Origin: Bacillus suaedaesalsae
GTDB taxonomy: Bacteria > Bacillota > Bacilli > Bacillales > SA4
NCBI RefSeq assembly: GCF_016890225.1
Contig: NZ_JAFELM010000036.1
Span: 1-64,000 of the forward strand
DNA: 64,000 bases
Direction of reading: 5' to 3'
Shown here: one piece after another, positions 41,220-50,539 of the stretch
Layout of the letters: the number at the start of each line of letters is the position of its first letter
Numbering within the stretch: position 1 is the stretch's first letter
Notes under the pieces: generated by a model
The model's input: the letters and a program-made list of their open reading frames with translations, nothing else
Databases searched by the model: none
Told to the model about the DNA's origin: nothing
Translations under genes and position numbers: made by a program

Positions 41220-42089
41220 ATGAGGATGATCCTTAATTTCATATTAACAATCTTTGGATTTTTATTAATTAGTGCACTTCCTGCATTAATTTTTTCAGAA
41301 GAGAGAATTGGAATTTTTATAAAGCAATACGGTCAAACGATGTATTTTACATTGCAAAACTTATTTCAGCCTGACAAGTGGCAGTTTTTAGGTTCACAGT
41401 CATTTGGAGCACAAAAAGTATATCCTTTATTTCCGATGTTGTGGGAACGTTATTTGTATTCAATGACGGTTTTTGCAGTTTCACTAGTCATTGCAATTGC
41501 TGTTGCTTATGTATTTATGATTATCGTACATATTGTCCCAAAAAAGATGAAGAGTGTGTTAGTTTCCATCTCTTCTGTTATTGAAGCTTTGCCTGACGCG
41601 TTTATTATTGTGAGTATTCAACTCCTGATCATTGGGATTTTCAAAAAGACAAATGTTCTCATTGCTCAAATTGCAGTCTTTAACAGCGATATTTATGCCG
41701 TTCCTATTTTTTGCTTATCGATTATCCCAACCTTTTTACTTTTCAAAACGATTTTATTTTTAATCGATGAAGAGAAATCAAAGCTATATATCGACTTAGC
41801 GCGGGTGAAAGGCTTATCTGGATTAAAAATTCTACTTGTACATACATTCCGTAATGTATTGTACAGTTTATTTTACCGTGCAAAATTAATCTTCGCATTC
41901 ATGTTATCGAATTTATTTATTATTGAAGTTATTTTTAATATGAATGGAGCTATGCAATTTTTACTCTCTGCAAGAGGTGCCGAATTTATCGTGGGGGCTA
42001 CTTTAATCTTTACACCATTCTTCATTTTCTTCTCATTAGCGGAAAAGGTGATGCTGCAGCAAACTGGGGAAAGTAGGGATATTGCATGA
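41220..42089 (+). CDS. DppB/OppB-like ABC transporter permease, orphan
   Basis: A 289-aa membrane protein with about six helices and the BPD_transp_1 coupling segment IDLARVKGLSGLKILLVHTFRNVL (near residue 190-215). The N-terminal helix is followed by an external loop of about 60 residues, the DppB layout. It starts ATG behind AGGGGGGAG. No binding protein or ATPase gene is in this operon, so it must share components made elsewhere or do something else. It overlaps the next gene by four bases. Confidence 0.82.
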   Translation: MRMILNFILTIFGFLLISALPALIFSEERIGIFIKQYGQTMYFTLQNLFQPDKWQFLGSQSFGAQKVYPLFPMLWERYLYSMTVFAVSLVIAIAVAYVFMIIVHIVPKKMKSVLVSISSVIEALPDAFIIVSIQLLIIGIFKKTNVLIAQIAVFNSDIYAVPIFCLSIIPTFLLFKTILFLIDEEKSKLYIDLARVKGLSGLKILLVHTFRNVLYSLFYRAKLIFAFMLSNLFIIEVIFNMNGAMQFLLSARGAEFIVGATLIFTPFFIFFSLAEKVMLQQTGESRDIA

Positions 42090-43114
42090 TTATGTATTTC
42101 TTAAGAAAACCAAAGTTTATTGTTTCATTCCTATTTGTTACTATACTTTTAACAGCAAGCTTTCTGTATGAACCCTTTTTTGGAGATAAAGAATGGCCAA
42201 CTGGAGTTATGTATGATGAACAAAATAACGTAATTGGTGCTCCTCCCTTCACCCCATTGGAATATCCTCCAATGGGATCAGATCGTTTCGGAATGCCATT
42301 GCTCGCTCAAGTTATACAAGGAGCAAAATATACCGTTATTACAGCATTTGTAATTAGTACTCTTCAGGTATTAATTGCGTTTATTCTTTCAATTTTCTAT
42401 ACACAATTACCGAGATTTCTTAGACGTACCTTCGAAGGCATTGTAGAATCAAGTCTTTTTATTCCTGCTTCGATCATTGCGTATATTATTTTGTTTCCGC
42501 TACAATTCTATATTGATCCGAATCTTTCGAGCGAAAACTTTTACAAGCTATTTATCGTCCAAGTTATAATTTTAACATTATTAGGGATCCCTCAGCTTGT
42601 TACGCTGTTCTCAAAAGAAATACAAAGAGAATTGCAACAAGAGTATATCCTGGCTTCAAGAACATTAGGTGCAAAAGGATTGAACTTATATCGAAAACAC
42701 ATTTTACCGTTTATGCTACCTAGACTCATTTTACAATTTTCACAACGGACCGTTGAAATCTTAATCTTATTTGTTCACCTTGGCTTCTTGGCAGTGTTTT
42801 TAGGTGGGTATGTAATGAAGGAAGTGTTTGATGGTGAATTCCAAGCGTTTAGCTTATCTTACGAATGGGCTGGAGAAATTGGTAAGCATTTTAGAAGTCT
42901 ATCCATCACACCTTGGCAAATTTATTCACCATTACTTCTATTTGCCCTAACCGTTTTATCGTTCAATATGATCGCTAAATCGATTCAAGAATTTATAAAC
43001 GCTGTGGACTTACGAAGAGATACGAAGAAGAAAAAATTCGTAAAGAACACACACAATGATACGAAAAGCACTGAGAACCCTTTTAAGTTAATTAAGAAGA
43101 GTGCGAACTTTTAA
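42086..43114 (+). CDS. DppC/OppC-like ABC transporter permease, orphan
   Basis: A 342-aa permease, the second half of the pair. A single helix and a loop with MGSDRFGMPLLAQVIQGAKYTV (the OppC TDxxGRD-like region) precede five helices. The coupling loop is EYILASRTLGAKGLNLYRKHILPFMLP. The tail after residue 310 is charged and Lys-rich. The ATG overlaps the upstream stop (ATGA). The pair probably forms a heterodimeric channel for peptides or nickel-like substrates. A terminator follows. Confidence 0.82.
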   Translation: MIMYFLRKPKFIVSFLFVTILLTASFLYEPFFGDKEWPTGVMYDEQNNVIGAPPFTPLEYPPMGSDRFGMPLLAQVIQGAKYTVITAFVISTLQVLIAFILSIFYTQLPRFLRRTFEGIVESSLFIPASIIAYIILFPLQFYIDPNLSSENFYKLFIVQVIILTLLGIPQLVTLFSKEIQRELQQEYILASRTLGAKGLNLYRKHILPFMLPRLILQFSQRTVEILILFVHLGFLAVFLGGYVMKEVFDGEFQAFSLSYEWAGEIGKHFRSLSITPWQIYSPLLLFALTVLSFNMIAKSIQEFINAVDLRRDTKKKKFVKNTHNDTKSTENPFKLIKKSANF

Positions 43115-43120
43115 GCATAA

Positions 43121-43144
43121 AACCCGATAAAAATCGGGTTTTTT
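43121..43144 (+). terminator. Terminator of the permease pair
   Basis: Stem AACCCGAT/ATCGGGTT with an AAAA loop and TTTTTTG after it. Confidence 0.85.
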
Positions 43145-43540
43145 GTTTGCATTAATATGAAATTATAGCAAAATCAAAGATGCATGTCTGTATAGTGATA
43201 GTGTTCGAGAAAATGTAAAAAAGGAAGGATATACAACTTACCAAAATAAGTATGTTTAGCACAATAAATAATAAGAAACAAAAAAATGCTTGGATTTCAA
43301 TTTACAAGTGTTCTGTGTTTATACTGTCTGGGTTTTAAAGGTTTCAAAGTTCTAAATTCTTCTCTATAATCCTTCTTTTCCAATCTATTTTCACTAAAGA
43401 CATAAATAATTGCGTTGTTCTTTGGTATCTTATTTGTACTGATATCCAGAAGAGAAAACGGTCTTATTGAAATAGAATTATCATTTCCCGTTAATCATGA
43501 ATAGCATAGTATACAAAATATTGATTAAACACAACAAAAC
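43145..43540. other. Gene-free A/T-rich region
   Basis: I see no gene, RNA or repeat here between the permease terminator and the zinc transporter terminator. Confidence 0.4.
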
Positions 43541-43573
43541 ATAAAAAATCTCCCAATCTATTATTAGGGAGAT
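43541..43573 (-). terminator. Terminator of the ZIP transporter gene
   Basis: Stem ATCTCCCAAT/ATTaGGGAGAT, then TTTTTTATG on the minus strand. Confidence 0.75.
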
Positions 43574-43607
43574 ACAAGGCATTGGATTAGTAATAGTAAT
43601 CACAAAA

Positions 43608-44408
43608 CTATATAAATAATAACAAACTAAGTGCCATTACTGCCATTCCACATATTAAGCCATAAATCGAGACATGCCCTTCATCATATTTCTTAGCTGC
43701 GGGTATCAATCCATCAAGAGATATAAATACCATGATACCAGCTACAGCTGCAAAAATTATTCCAAACATCACATCGTTAAGATAAGGCATTAGAACCAGG
43801 TAGGCAATAATTGCACCGACAGGCTCAGATAATCCAGATAAAAATGACAATTTAAATGCTTTCTTCTTATTCCCAGTTGCATAGAAAATCGGCACTGCAA
43901 CTGCAATTCCCTCTGGAATATTGTGAATAGCGATTGCAACAGCAATGGCTAATCCTAACCCTGGATCTTGTAAAGCCGATGTAAATGTGGCAATTCCCTC
44001 TGGAAAATTATGAATAGCGATAGCTAGAGCAGTAAATGTCCCCATCTTCAACAATGCCGTTTGCTCGATTGAAGAGTTCATTTCCTCCACTTGTTTATGT
44101 TCATGGGGATTTCCTTGGGAAGGAATAAACTTATCAATCAAAGCTATTAAAAGCATACCACCAAAAAAACCACCGACAGTCATCCAGTTTCCTAATTCAA
44201 TACCGACACTATCTACAAGGGCATCCTTTGCCTTAACAAATATTTCAACCATTGACACATAAATCATGACACCAGCTGAAAAACCTAAGGTTAATGATAA
44301 AAATTTCTTATTTGTCTTTTTGGTAAAGAAAGCAATAACACTCCCAATTCCTGTCGCTAACCCTGCCATCAATGTTAGGCTAAAGGCAAATAGTACATTT
44401 TCTGCCAT
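43608..44408 (-). CDS. ZIP-family metal transporter (ZupT-like)
   Basis: A 266-aa ZIP protein with eight predicted helices. The metal site is HNFPEGIATFTSAL in helix 4 and HNIPEGIAVAVPIFY in helix 5 (the HNxPEG pair of the GufA/ZupT group). A His/Glu-containing loop (NPHEHKQVEEMNSS) lies between helices 3 and 4. It moves zinc, perhaps iron or manganese, into the cytosol. It has its own terminator and no metal-responsive box that I can name. Confidence 0.9.
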   Translation of the reverse strand: MAENVLFAFSLTLMAGLATGIGSVIAFFTKKTNKKFLSLTLGFSAGVMIYVSMVEIFVKAKDALVDSVGIELGNWMTVGGFFGGMLLIALIDKFIPSQGNPHEHKQVEEMNSSIEQTALLKMGTFTALAIAIHNFPEGIATFTSALQDPGLGLAIAVAIAIHNIPEGIAVAVPIFYATGNKKKAFKLSFLSGLSEPVGAIIAYLVLMPYLNDVMFGIIFAAVAGIMVFISLDGLIPAAKKYDEGHVSIYGLICGMAVMALSLLLFI

Positions 44409-44695
44409 TTTTCAATCCCTCCATAAAAACTTATGACCATTTCTGTACTTTTCAATGTATGCCCCTACTACAAAAAGTTTCCTACGAAAATTTTTTACCT
44501 TTAAAGCCTGATACAAGATTTTGTAAATGCATTTAGAAACATTTTTTAACTGAATTTATGCCTTCACCTTATATTCACCATACAACATTATTTACACTCA
44601 ATATCTAATCGGCTTAGAGCGTACAAAAAATAAGTCATTCAAAACAGAGAATGAAAATCCCCTGAATTTCTTTACTGGAAATCCAGTTAACTTTC
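44409..44695. other. Intergenic region upstream of the ZIP gene
   Basis: No gene seen. It includes the zinc transporter promoter and the 3' end of the Lrp unit. Confidence 0.35.
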
Positions 44696-45118
44696 CTACC
44701 AAATTGCCTTAAATTCAACAGGAGAGGATAGTGTAATTAACGTAGATGACTCTCCGTACGCTAATGATTGGTCAATAAATTGTTCTAATGTATGTACAGA
44801 TTCTGTTACTACTTTTACTAAGTAACTGTATTGTCCCGCTAATCGATGGCATTCAGTGACACTTGGATGATCCTTGCAGAACTCTCTAAACTCGCTGCAA
44901 CGTGTTGTATCGTAAAGGATAAAGGCAGTGACTTGTTTATTGATTTTTTGTGAATCAATGATTGCCCTGTAACCCTTTATAATCTCCTTATCTTCTAATT
45001 TATTTACTCGCTCTTTCACTGCTGGTACAGATAACCCTATCCTTTTGCCAAGGTCAGTCATTGAGATTCTTCCATCCTCCTGGAGCACTTCTATAATATG
45101 GCGATCGATCTCATCCAT
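44696..45118 (-). CDS. Lrp/AsnC-family transcriptional regulator
   Basis: A 140-aa Lrp-type regulator. The helix-turn-helix is in DRHIIEVLQEDGRISMTDLGKRIGLS (residues 4-30) with VKERVNKLEDKEIIKGY. The RAM ligand-binding domain follows (KQVTAFILYDT, then VTECHRLAGQYSYLVKVV). It is divergent from the cysteine hydrolase and acetyltransferase genes with a 145-base gap, the usual arrangement of a regulator and its targets. The effector is probably an amino acid or related compound. Confidence 0.9.
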   Translation of the reverse strand: MDEIDRHIIEVLQEDGRISMTDLGKRIGLSVPAVKERVNKLEDKEIIKGYRAIIDSQKINKQVTAFILYDTTRCSEFREFCKDHPSVTECHRLAGQYSYLVKVVTESVHTLEQFIDQSLAYGESSTLITLSSPVEFKAIW

Positions 45119-45263
45119 TCGCTATTCACCTTTCTTTTTAAAGTGTTTATAAAATAATACCGTAAATATTAATCTAACTATCTATGAAAACAATAATAAA
45201 TGAATGGTTAAACATCAAGAAAATATTTACAATTAATATATTCTTTCCATGGAGGTATGTAAA

Positions 45264-45833
45264 ATGGTTCAGTTGTCTGAGAAGGTTCCACTTATTGTAA
45301 TAGATGTTCAAAATGCGTTTAATGACCCTAGCTGGGGGAAACGAAATAACCTAGATGCAGAAATGAATATGAAAAGTCTTTTGCAAGCTTGGAGGCAAAC
45401 GAATAGACCTGTTATATTTATTCGTCATGTTTCCCGCTATCCACATTCTCTTTTCTATATGGAAAGCGAAACAAGTCACTTTAAACACGAGGTGCAGCCA
45501 CTTCCTAATGAAATGATTCTGCAAAAAAATGTAAACAGTGCTTTTATCGGAACAAATCTAGAGGAGATAATACGAGAACTTAACTGCCCTCATGTCGTTA
45601 TATTTGGACTCACCACAAACCATTGTGTAGAAACAACAACCCGTATGGCAGGAAATTTAGGCTTTAATCCTATCTTAGTCTCTGATGCATCCGCTACCTT
45701 TGATCGCATTGGGCCTACTGGAAAACACTACCATGCAGAATTAATACATGAAATGACGTTAGTGAATTTACACGAAGAGTTTGCAACGATTATGACAACA
45801 GAAGAACTACTTAAGGAGGTTCTATATGTTTGA
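45264..45833 (+). CDS. Isochorismatase-like cysteine hydrolase
   Basis: A 189-aa cysteine hydrolase. The triad is visible: Asp in LIVIDVQNAFNDP (about 15), a Lys near LQKNVNSAF, and Cys in TNHCVETTTRMAGNLGF (about 125). It acts on amide bonds such as nicotinamide or N-carbamoyl compounds in the family; the substrate is not known. The start (MVQLSEKVPLIVID) is 8 bases behind GGAGG, with five upstream codons rejected. It overlaps the next gene by 8 bases. Confidence 0.88.
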   Translation: MVQLSEKVPLIVIDVQNAFNDPSWGKRNNLDAEMNMKSLLQAWRQTNRPVIFIRHVSRYPHSLFYMESETSHFKHEVQPLPNEMILQKNVNSAFIGTNLEEIIRELNCPHVVIFGLTTNHCVETTTRMAGNLGFNPILVSDASATFDRIGPTGKHYHAELIHEMTLVNLHEEFATIMTTEELLKEVLYV

Positions 45834-46419
45834 TAGAAAAATCATTTTAGAAAATGAGCGAGTTATGATTGTTCCCTTTTCACTAGAGTATAAGGATGAG
45901 CTAAAGGAGATCATTTTTGATTCTAGCATTTGGACATATATGGGGTTAACTATTCAAACCGATGAAGATTTTGATACCTACATCACTTCCACCCTACAAG
46001 AGAAGCATAATCAAAAATCCTATCCCTTTATCATTATTGATAAAATGACAAACAAGGTTGCCGGTAGTACGAGATTTGGTAACATCCACTTATTCAATAA
46101 AAGGCTTGAAATCGGCTGGACTTGGTATGGATCTGAGTATCAAGGAACAGGATTAAATCATGCTTGTAAATATGAGTTATTGAAGTTTGCTTTTGAAGAA
46201 CTAGGCTTTAACCGAGTTCAATTTAGTGCGGATATTGAGAATCATCGTTCACAAAAAGCGATTTTAAAACTTGGTGCCAAGCAGGAGGGAATATTTCGAA
46301 GCAACTATATAGATGAAAATGGAAACGCGCGAGATGATGTTTATTTTAGTATTGTGGCAAATGAGTGGGAAAAAGTGAAGAAGCAATCTTTCAAATTTAG
46401 AGAGTCAACCAAGATATAA
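45826..46419 (+). CDS. GNAT-family N-acetyltransferase (RimJ/RimL-like)
   Basis: A 197-aa acetyltransferase_3-type protein. Motifs: PFIIIDKMTNKVAGSTRFGN, EIGWTWYGSEYQGTGLNHACKYE (the acetyl-CoA pyrophosphate loop, QGTG), and the C-terminal ENHRSQKAILKLGAKQEGIFR. It transfers acetyl to a small amine or protein N-terminus; the substrate is unknown. It is translationally coupled to the cysteine hydrolase, so both may modify the same class of compound. Confidence 0.88.
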   Translation: MFDRKIILENERVMIVPFSLEYKDELKEIIFDSSIWTYMGLTIQTDEDFDTYITSTLQEKHNQKSYPFIIIDKMTNKVAGSTRFGNIHLFNKRLEIGWTWYGSEYQGTGLNHACKYELLKFAFEELGFNRVQFSADIENHRSQKAILKLGAKQEGIFRSNYIDENGNARDDVYFSIVANEWEKVKKQSFKFRESTKI

Positions 46420-46433
46420 GGTTGACTCTTTTG
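46401..46433 (+). terminator. Terminator of the hydrolase-acetyltransferase operon
   Basis: Stem AGAGTCAACC/GGTTGACTCT overlapping the end of the acetyltransferase gene, followed by TTTT. Confidence 0.75.
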
Positions 46434-46503
46434 ACTGCAAAAAGGAAATGAAGATCTTTTCGAGAATAACTATATTTATCATCTACTGGTAGGAGAGTAA
46501 ATC

Positions 46504-46893
46504 ATGAATTTCTTGTTATTTATTATTAAGCTAGCAATTTTTCTTTTTCTATCACTTTCTATTGTTCATTTTCTAATAAAGCTAATTGAGAAAATTAACG
46601 GAATTGAAAAGGTTGCCGAAGATGATTTTCCAGATAAATACAAAAAGGCGATTAGTATTGGGCATTTTATTATTTCGTTACTCTTTATATTCACTCAATT
46701 CCATTCAGGTGAAATTGAAGATTTAGTATATGAAATTCTTATTATTTTACTTATTTATTTTGGTTATCAAGTCATTGTTGAACGAATTTTCTTTAGAAAT
46801 CCCGGGGAACTATTTTATATCGTTATCACTTTCGTTTTATTCATGATCATCGTTATTGCTTGCCAGCCTTTATATCCGTACTTCCTATATTAG
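46504..46893 (+). CDS. Hypothetical membrane protein, four helices
   Basis: A 129-aa hydrophobic protein with about four helices (LLFIIKLAIFLFLSLSIVHF, FIISLLFIFTQF, EILIILLIYFGYQVI, FYIVITFVLFMIIVIACQ) and short charged loops. Bacillaceae DUF4181 proteins look similar, but I am not sure of that match. GGAGAG lies 7 bases before the ATG. It converges with the Nudix gene and overlaps its 3' end by 4 bases. Confidence 0.7.
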   Translation: MNFLLFIIKLAIFLFLSLSIVHFLIKLIEKINGIEKVAEDDFPDKYKKAISIGHFIISLLFIFTQFHSGEIEDLVYEILIILLIYFGYQVIVERIFFRNPGELFYIVITFVLFMIIVIACQPLYPYFLY

Positions 46894-47513
46894 ACAATCA
46901 TTTCATGGATACGGCTTACTACATCTTGATAAAACGATTCTTCATGTGGGACAAAGGAATTCATCGTAACCTTCTTTTCGAAATTCACTTTCTCTCCTAC
47001 TTCATTGAGTTCAAATCCATCAATATGTAGTTCGGTTATTTCACCTGTGATGAGCTCAATGAAGCTTGTAAAGTCAGCCCGATACATTCCTGTTACTTCT
47101 TCTATTTGCAATTGAAAGTCGTCAAAGCTTCCCTTATATTCATATAAATACGTGTGCGCAAGTTCACGGTCGATTAATTCACCACGCATCACTTCATATT
47201 TCAAAATACCTAAAAAGGTTAAGTCCTGTATCGAAACGTGTATTCCTAGCTCTTCTTCTACCTCACGCACGCCGTCCTCTGTTGTTTCATGTGCTAATAG
47301 ATGTCCAGCTGCTGTTATATCGAGTAGGTTGGGATAGTCTTTTTTCACCTTGCTTCGCAGCTGAAAATAGATGAAGTTCTTGTCTTGTTCTTTACTTACA
47401 AACCAGCAATGAAACGTTTCGTGCCATAATCCTTGCCTATGTACGTCTTCACGAGTTGCAGTTCCAATCTCAGTTCCATTTTCATCAAATGTTTTAAGCA
47501 GTTCAGTTTCCAT
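46890..47513 (-). CDS. Nudix hydrolase
   Basis: A 207-aa Nudix protein of the type whose catalytic segment reads AAGHLLAHETTEDGVREVEEELGI. The E and REVEEELG residues bind magnesium; a His stands where related proteins have Gly (AGE). An N-terminal WHETFHCWFVS stretch resembles IPP-isomerase/YfcD relatives. It hydrolyses a nucleoside diphosphate linked to another moiety; the substrate is not known. Starts ATG behind AAGGA-type sequence. Confidence 0.88.
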   Translation of the reverse strand: METELLKTFDENGTEIGTATREDVHRQGLWHETFHCWFVSKEQDKNFIYFQLRSKVKKDYPNLLDITAAGHLLAHETTEDGVREVEEELGIHVSIQDLTFLGILKYEVMRGELIDRELAHTYLYEYKGSFDDFQLQIEEVTGMYRADFTSFIELITGEITELHIDGFELNEVGEKVNFEKKVTMNSFVPHEESFYQDVVSRIHEMIV

Positions 47514-47597
47514 ATATGTGTCCTTTCTGGCGTAAGTCTCTCTTTTTTATCTTTATATTTGTATACACACTTCCATCAAATTCCAACTTTATTATAA

Positions 47598-47632
47598 CAA
47601 AAAAAGTAGTGGCTTCTACTGAAACCACTACT
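47598..47632 (-). terminator. Terminator of trhO
   Basis: Stem AGTAGTGG/CCACTACT with a 12-base loop, then TTTTTTTG on the minus strand. Confidence 0.75.
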
Positions 47633-47639
47633 ACTCATC

Positions 47640-48554
47640 TTACGCTTGGTTTTGTACCTCATGCTCTTTTACATACCGATTTCTTGGATGTTCTCTGCAC
47701 TCGGTGCTACAAGAACGCTTTGTTTCATGCTCGCATTCATCACACATCAATAAATGCTTGTTGCAATCCGGATTTCCACACTTCACATAACGTTCTTCCG
47801 ACTTGCCGCATGAGTAGCACTTACCAACGACCTTACTATCATCTGTACGGTTGACCGGAACTGAGATTCTCTCATCAAACACATATAGCTTTCCATCCCA
47901 CTGACTACCTTTTACCTCAGGATCATAACCATATGTTACAATTCCACCGTCTAGCTGAGAAACATCCTGGAAGCCTTCTTTTACAAGGAAGCCCGAGAAT
48001 TTTTCGCAACGAATACCACCCGTGCAGTATGTTAAAATTTTCTTATCTTTTTGATCACTTAAATTTTCTCTCACCCAATTTGGTAAATCACGAAATGTTT
48101 CAACATCTGGTTTTATTGCATTGCGAAAATGACCAAGGTCGTATTCGTACGTATTACGCGCATCTAAAATAATGACATCTTCATCTTGCATTGCTTCAAA
48201 GAATTCCTTAGGTGATAAATGTTTTCCTGTTACTTCATTAGGATTCACATCATCCTCTAAGCTTAAGTTAACGATCTCTGGCTTCACCTTCACCTTTAGC
48301 TTCTTAAAGGCATGTCCTTCTGATTGTTCTTCTTTAAAAATGACATCAGCAAAGCGAGGATCTTTTCTCATTTCTTCTATATATTGATCTGTTTGTTCTT
48401 TTGGTCCTGAAACCGTTCCGTTTACTCCTTCTGGTGCAACATGAATTCTGCCTAGTAACCCAAGTCTGCTACATAGCTCTCGTTGCTCATCTTTTAAACT
48501 TTCAGGATCTTCAATGACAACATATTTATAATAAAGTAACACTCGATAGTCCAT
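47640..48554 (-). CDS. trhO: tRNA uridine(34) hydroxylase TrhO, rhodanese family
   Basis: A 304-aa YceA/TrhO protein. The N-terminal acylphosphatase-like part ([20 protein letters not shown]) is followed by a rhodanese domain whose catalytic Cys is in [16 protein letters not shown]. The C-terminus has a zinc-ribbon-like Cys cluster ([19 protein letters not shown]). It hydroxylates U34 of tRNAs to 5-hydroxyuridine. The start ([12 protein letters not shown]) lies 8 bases behind AAGGTGA; an upstream 13-codon extension is rejected. Confidence 0.94.
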   Translation of the reverse strand: MDYRVLLYYKYVVIEDPESLKDEQRELCSRLGLLGRIHVAPEGVNGTVSGPKEQTDQYIEEMRKDPRFADVIFKEEQSEGHAFKKLKVKVKPEIVNLSLEDDVNPNEVTGKHLSPKEFFEAMQDEDVIILDARNTYEYDLGHFRNAIKPDVETFRDLPNWVRENLSDQKDKKILTYCTGGIRCEKFSGFLVKEGFQDVSQLDGGIVTYGYDPEVKGSQWDGKLYVFDERISVPVNRTDDSKVVGKCYSCGKSEERYVKCGNPDCNKHLLMCDECEHETKRSCSTECREHPRNRYVKEHEVQNQA

Positions 48555-48627
48555 ATTTCTACTCACCTTTATAATAATTTTCCTATCTATCATATCAAAA
48601 AATCAGTGAAAAATTAAATCCAGAAAA

Positions 48628-48660
48628 CGGAAAAGAAGTGTACATAATTATACACTTCTA
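48628..48660 (-). terminator. Terminator of the siderophore ATPase operon
   Basis: Stem GAAGTGTA/TACACTTC just past yusU, followed on the minus strand by TCTTTTCCG. Confidence 0.6.
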
Positions 48661-48664
48661 CTTA

Positions 48665-48931
48665 TTACTTTTTTGAACGATGCAGTTCATTTAATTCTTT
48701 TATTTCACCAATAAGCCGTTTCATACCTTCTTTAGCATCTGGATATGTTTCATTCCAATGCTTCGCGAGTGCTGGCATTGTTTTTGCGATATGTGTGTAT
48801 AAAGCATAGGTTTGCACCTTTTCCTTTAGTTCTTCATTCGCTTCGCCAAGTAATAATTCTGTATATTTCTCAAGTAATCCATCAAATTGAGATTTTAATT
48901 TTTCATCCACAAATTCCATCTCCCTCTTCAT
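48665..48931 (-). CDS. yusU: YusU-like DUF2573 protein
   Basis: An 80-88 aa helical protein (QFDGLLEKYTELLLGEANEELKEKVQTYALYTHIAKTMPALAKHW) that matches YusU by size and by its place next to the YusV ATPase. Function unknown. The start is uncertain: ATG at 48931 gives 88 aa without a ribosome site, ATG at 48919 has AGGGAG directly against it, and GTG at 48910 is best spaced. It overlaps the FhuF-like gene. Confidence 0.75.
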   Translation of the reverse strand: MKREMEFVDEKLKSQFDGLLEKYTELLLGEANEELKEKVQTYALYTHIAKTMPALAKHWNETYPDAKEGMKRLIGEIKELNELHRSKK

Positions 48932-49676
48932 CAGGTATTTTGCACGTTACTGGACATGTGGAGCAACGGCCTTTTACACCTGGTAAGCGGTCATAGAAGC
49001 AACATGTTTTACGAGTACGTACTTCTTCGTTTGACTTTTTCTCAGAATAAAATTTTGCAATTGGATTATACGTATAATCTCCAAACATACTTCCGTCTGC
49101 ATTCAAAAGGAATTCTAAGTCCTGTTTTACTTGCTCAGATGTATTTTCTTTAAACATAATCTCGTAAATCCAAAATATATATATCGCTGTGTTTTCCCAT
49201 AACACTTGACGAGATATTTTTCCCGTAGGTGCTAACACCTTTATTACCTGATCAAGGTGTTGTTTAAACAGCTTTTTTAATGAAGTTCTGAGCCATTCAG
49301 CCCGATCGTTTGGATCAGACATTGTGACATCAATGGTTTGCAATTGTAGTCGAGGAAGCCAAGCACCATCTTCCATCTTGGATTGAAACGTTACCTTTTC
49401 TATATCCATATCTAATTGCTTATTCCACATGCTTAATGAATAGAAATACGGTACAACCACCATAAACGCATACCGTTTCATAAATTGTGAAGCAATAACG
49501 TAATGCTCTCTTACGTTATATACTCCTTTTAATTGCTCAATTAACTCCGATACAAATTCAGTACTCAATAAGTTTTTACTCGGAAAAGATAATGGATCGT
49601 TTGATTGTTCTAATGTAATCCGAAAAGATTGAACTAATCGCTCAAGCTCATGAGGTTGTAACTGGTTCTTTGCCAT
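48903..49676 (-). CDS. FhuF-like ferric siderophore reductase
   Basis: A 257-aa protein. The C-terminal Cys set [22 protein letters not shown] (CC…C-x2-C) is the [2Fe-2S] ligand pattern of the FhuF family. The N-terminal part ([25 protein letters not shown], with the CHH-like [16 protein letters not shown] helices) is the helical FhuF core. It releases iron from imported hydroxamate siderophore by reduction in the cytosol. It overlaps the yusV 3' end by 29 bases and yusU at its own end, so the three are one transcript. Confidence 0.85.
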   Translation of the reverse strand: MAKNQLQPHELERLVQSFRITLEQSNDPLSFPSKNLLSTEFVSELIEQLKGVYNVREHYVIASQFMKRYAFMVVVPYFYSLSMWNKQLDMDIEKVTFQSKMEDGAWLPRLQLQTIDVTMSDPNDRAEWLRTSLKKLFKQHLDQVIKVLAPTGKISRQVLWENTAIYIFWIYEIMFKENTSEQVKQDLEFLLNADGSMFGDYTYNPIAKFYSEKKSNEEVRTRKTCCFYDRLPGVKGRCSTCPVTCKIPDEEGDGICG

Positions 49677-50487
49677 TTGCTTCACCTAATTGCGGTAAGA
49701 TACATCTACCTTTTCCGTGTGGAATACATAAAGGTGTACCGAAAATTGGATCTTGCGTCACTTCACAATTCACATCAAACACATCTCTTACAACCTGACA
49801 GCTAATTACATCCTCCGGCTTACCTTGTGCATATATTTGTTTATCTTTAATAGCTACTAGGTAATGAGCATATCGACAAGCTAAGTTAAGATCGTGAAGT
49901 ACCATTACAACCGTTCGCTGCTCTTTTTCATTTAATTCAAATAGTAAATCTAAAATCTCAATTTGATGTGTCATATCCAAGTACGTAGTTGGTTCGTCAA
50001 GCAAGATGATATCTGTTTCTTGTGCCAATGTCATAGCGATCCATGCACGTTGACGTTGACCACCAGATAATGAATCAACTGGTCTTTCTGCAAACTCTGT
50101 CATTCTCGTCGATTCTAATGCATTTCTTACAGCCTTTTCGTCCTCTTCTGACCATTGCTTTAACCAGCTTTGATACGGATAGCGGCCTTGTTTTACTAAC
50201 TGTAAAACAGTTAACCCTTCAGGTGCAACAGGTCCTTGCGGAAGAATGGCAAGTTGCTTTGCTACTTCTTTCGTTGGTAGTTTTGCAATCGCATTTCCTT
50301 CTAGAAGAATCGAACCCTTTTGTGGCTTTAGCAAGCGAGCAATTGAACGAAGGAGCGTTGATTTCCCACAGCCATTACCACCGATAAATACCGTTATTTC
50401 ACCCTTTGGAATTTGTAAATCTAGTTCGTTAATGATGATGCTATCACCATATGACAATGTTAATGATTCCGTACGTATCGCGCTCAT
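49648..50487 (-). CDS. yusV: Iron-siderophore ABC transporter ATP-binding protein
   Basis: A 279-aa FepC-type ATPase. Walker A is [11 protein letters not shown], signature [15 protein letters not shown], Walker [15 protein letters not shown], switch [13 protein letters not shown]. In B. subtilis YusV energises several siderophore systems, including the hydroxamate one served by YfiY/YfiZ/YfhA. Here it directly follows the permease genes. The start is ATG behind GGGGCG. It is Fur-regulated through the operon promoter. Confidence 0.93.
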   Translation of the reverse strand: MSAIRTESLTLSYGDSIIINELDLQIPKGEITVFIGGNGCGKSTLLRSIARLLKPQKGSILLEGNAIAKLPTKEVAKQLAILPQGPVAPEGLTVLQLVKQGRYPYQSWLKQWSEEDEKAVRNALESTRMTEFAERPVDSLSGGQRQRAWIAMTLAQETDIILLDEPTTYLDMTHQIEILDLLFELNEKEQRTVVMVLHDLNLACRYAHYLVAIKDKQIYAQGKPEDVISCQVVRDVFDVNCEVTQDPIFGTPLCIPHGKGRCILPQLGEANGKEPVTTS

Positions 50488-50539
50488 ATCATTCGCCCCT
50501 TAGTTCAGATTGCAAAACTTTGTTGATAATTTTCTATTT

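Noticed and set aside
48996-49153. Various opposite-strand open frames inside real genes (here and throughout)
   Set aside because: They lie within strongly conserved genes, lack ribosome sites and show no family motifs.
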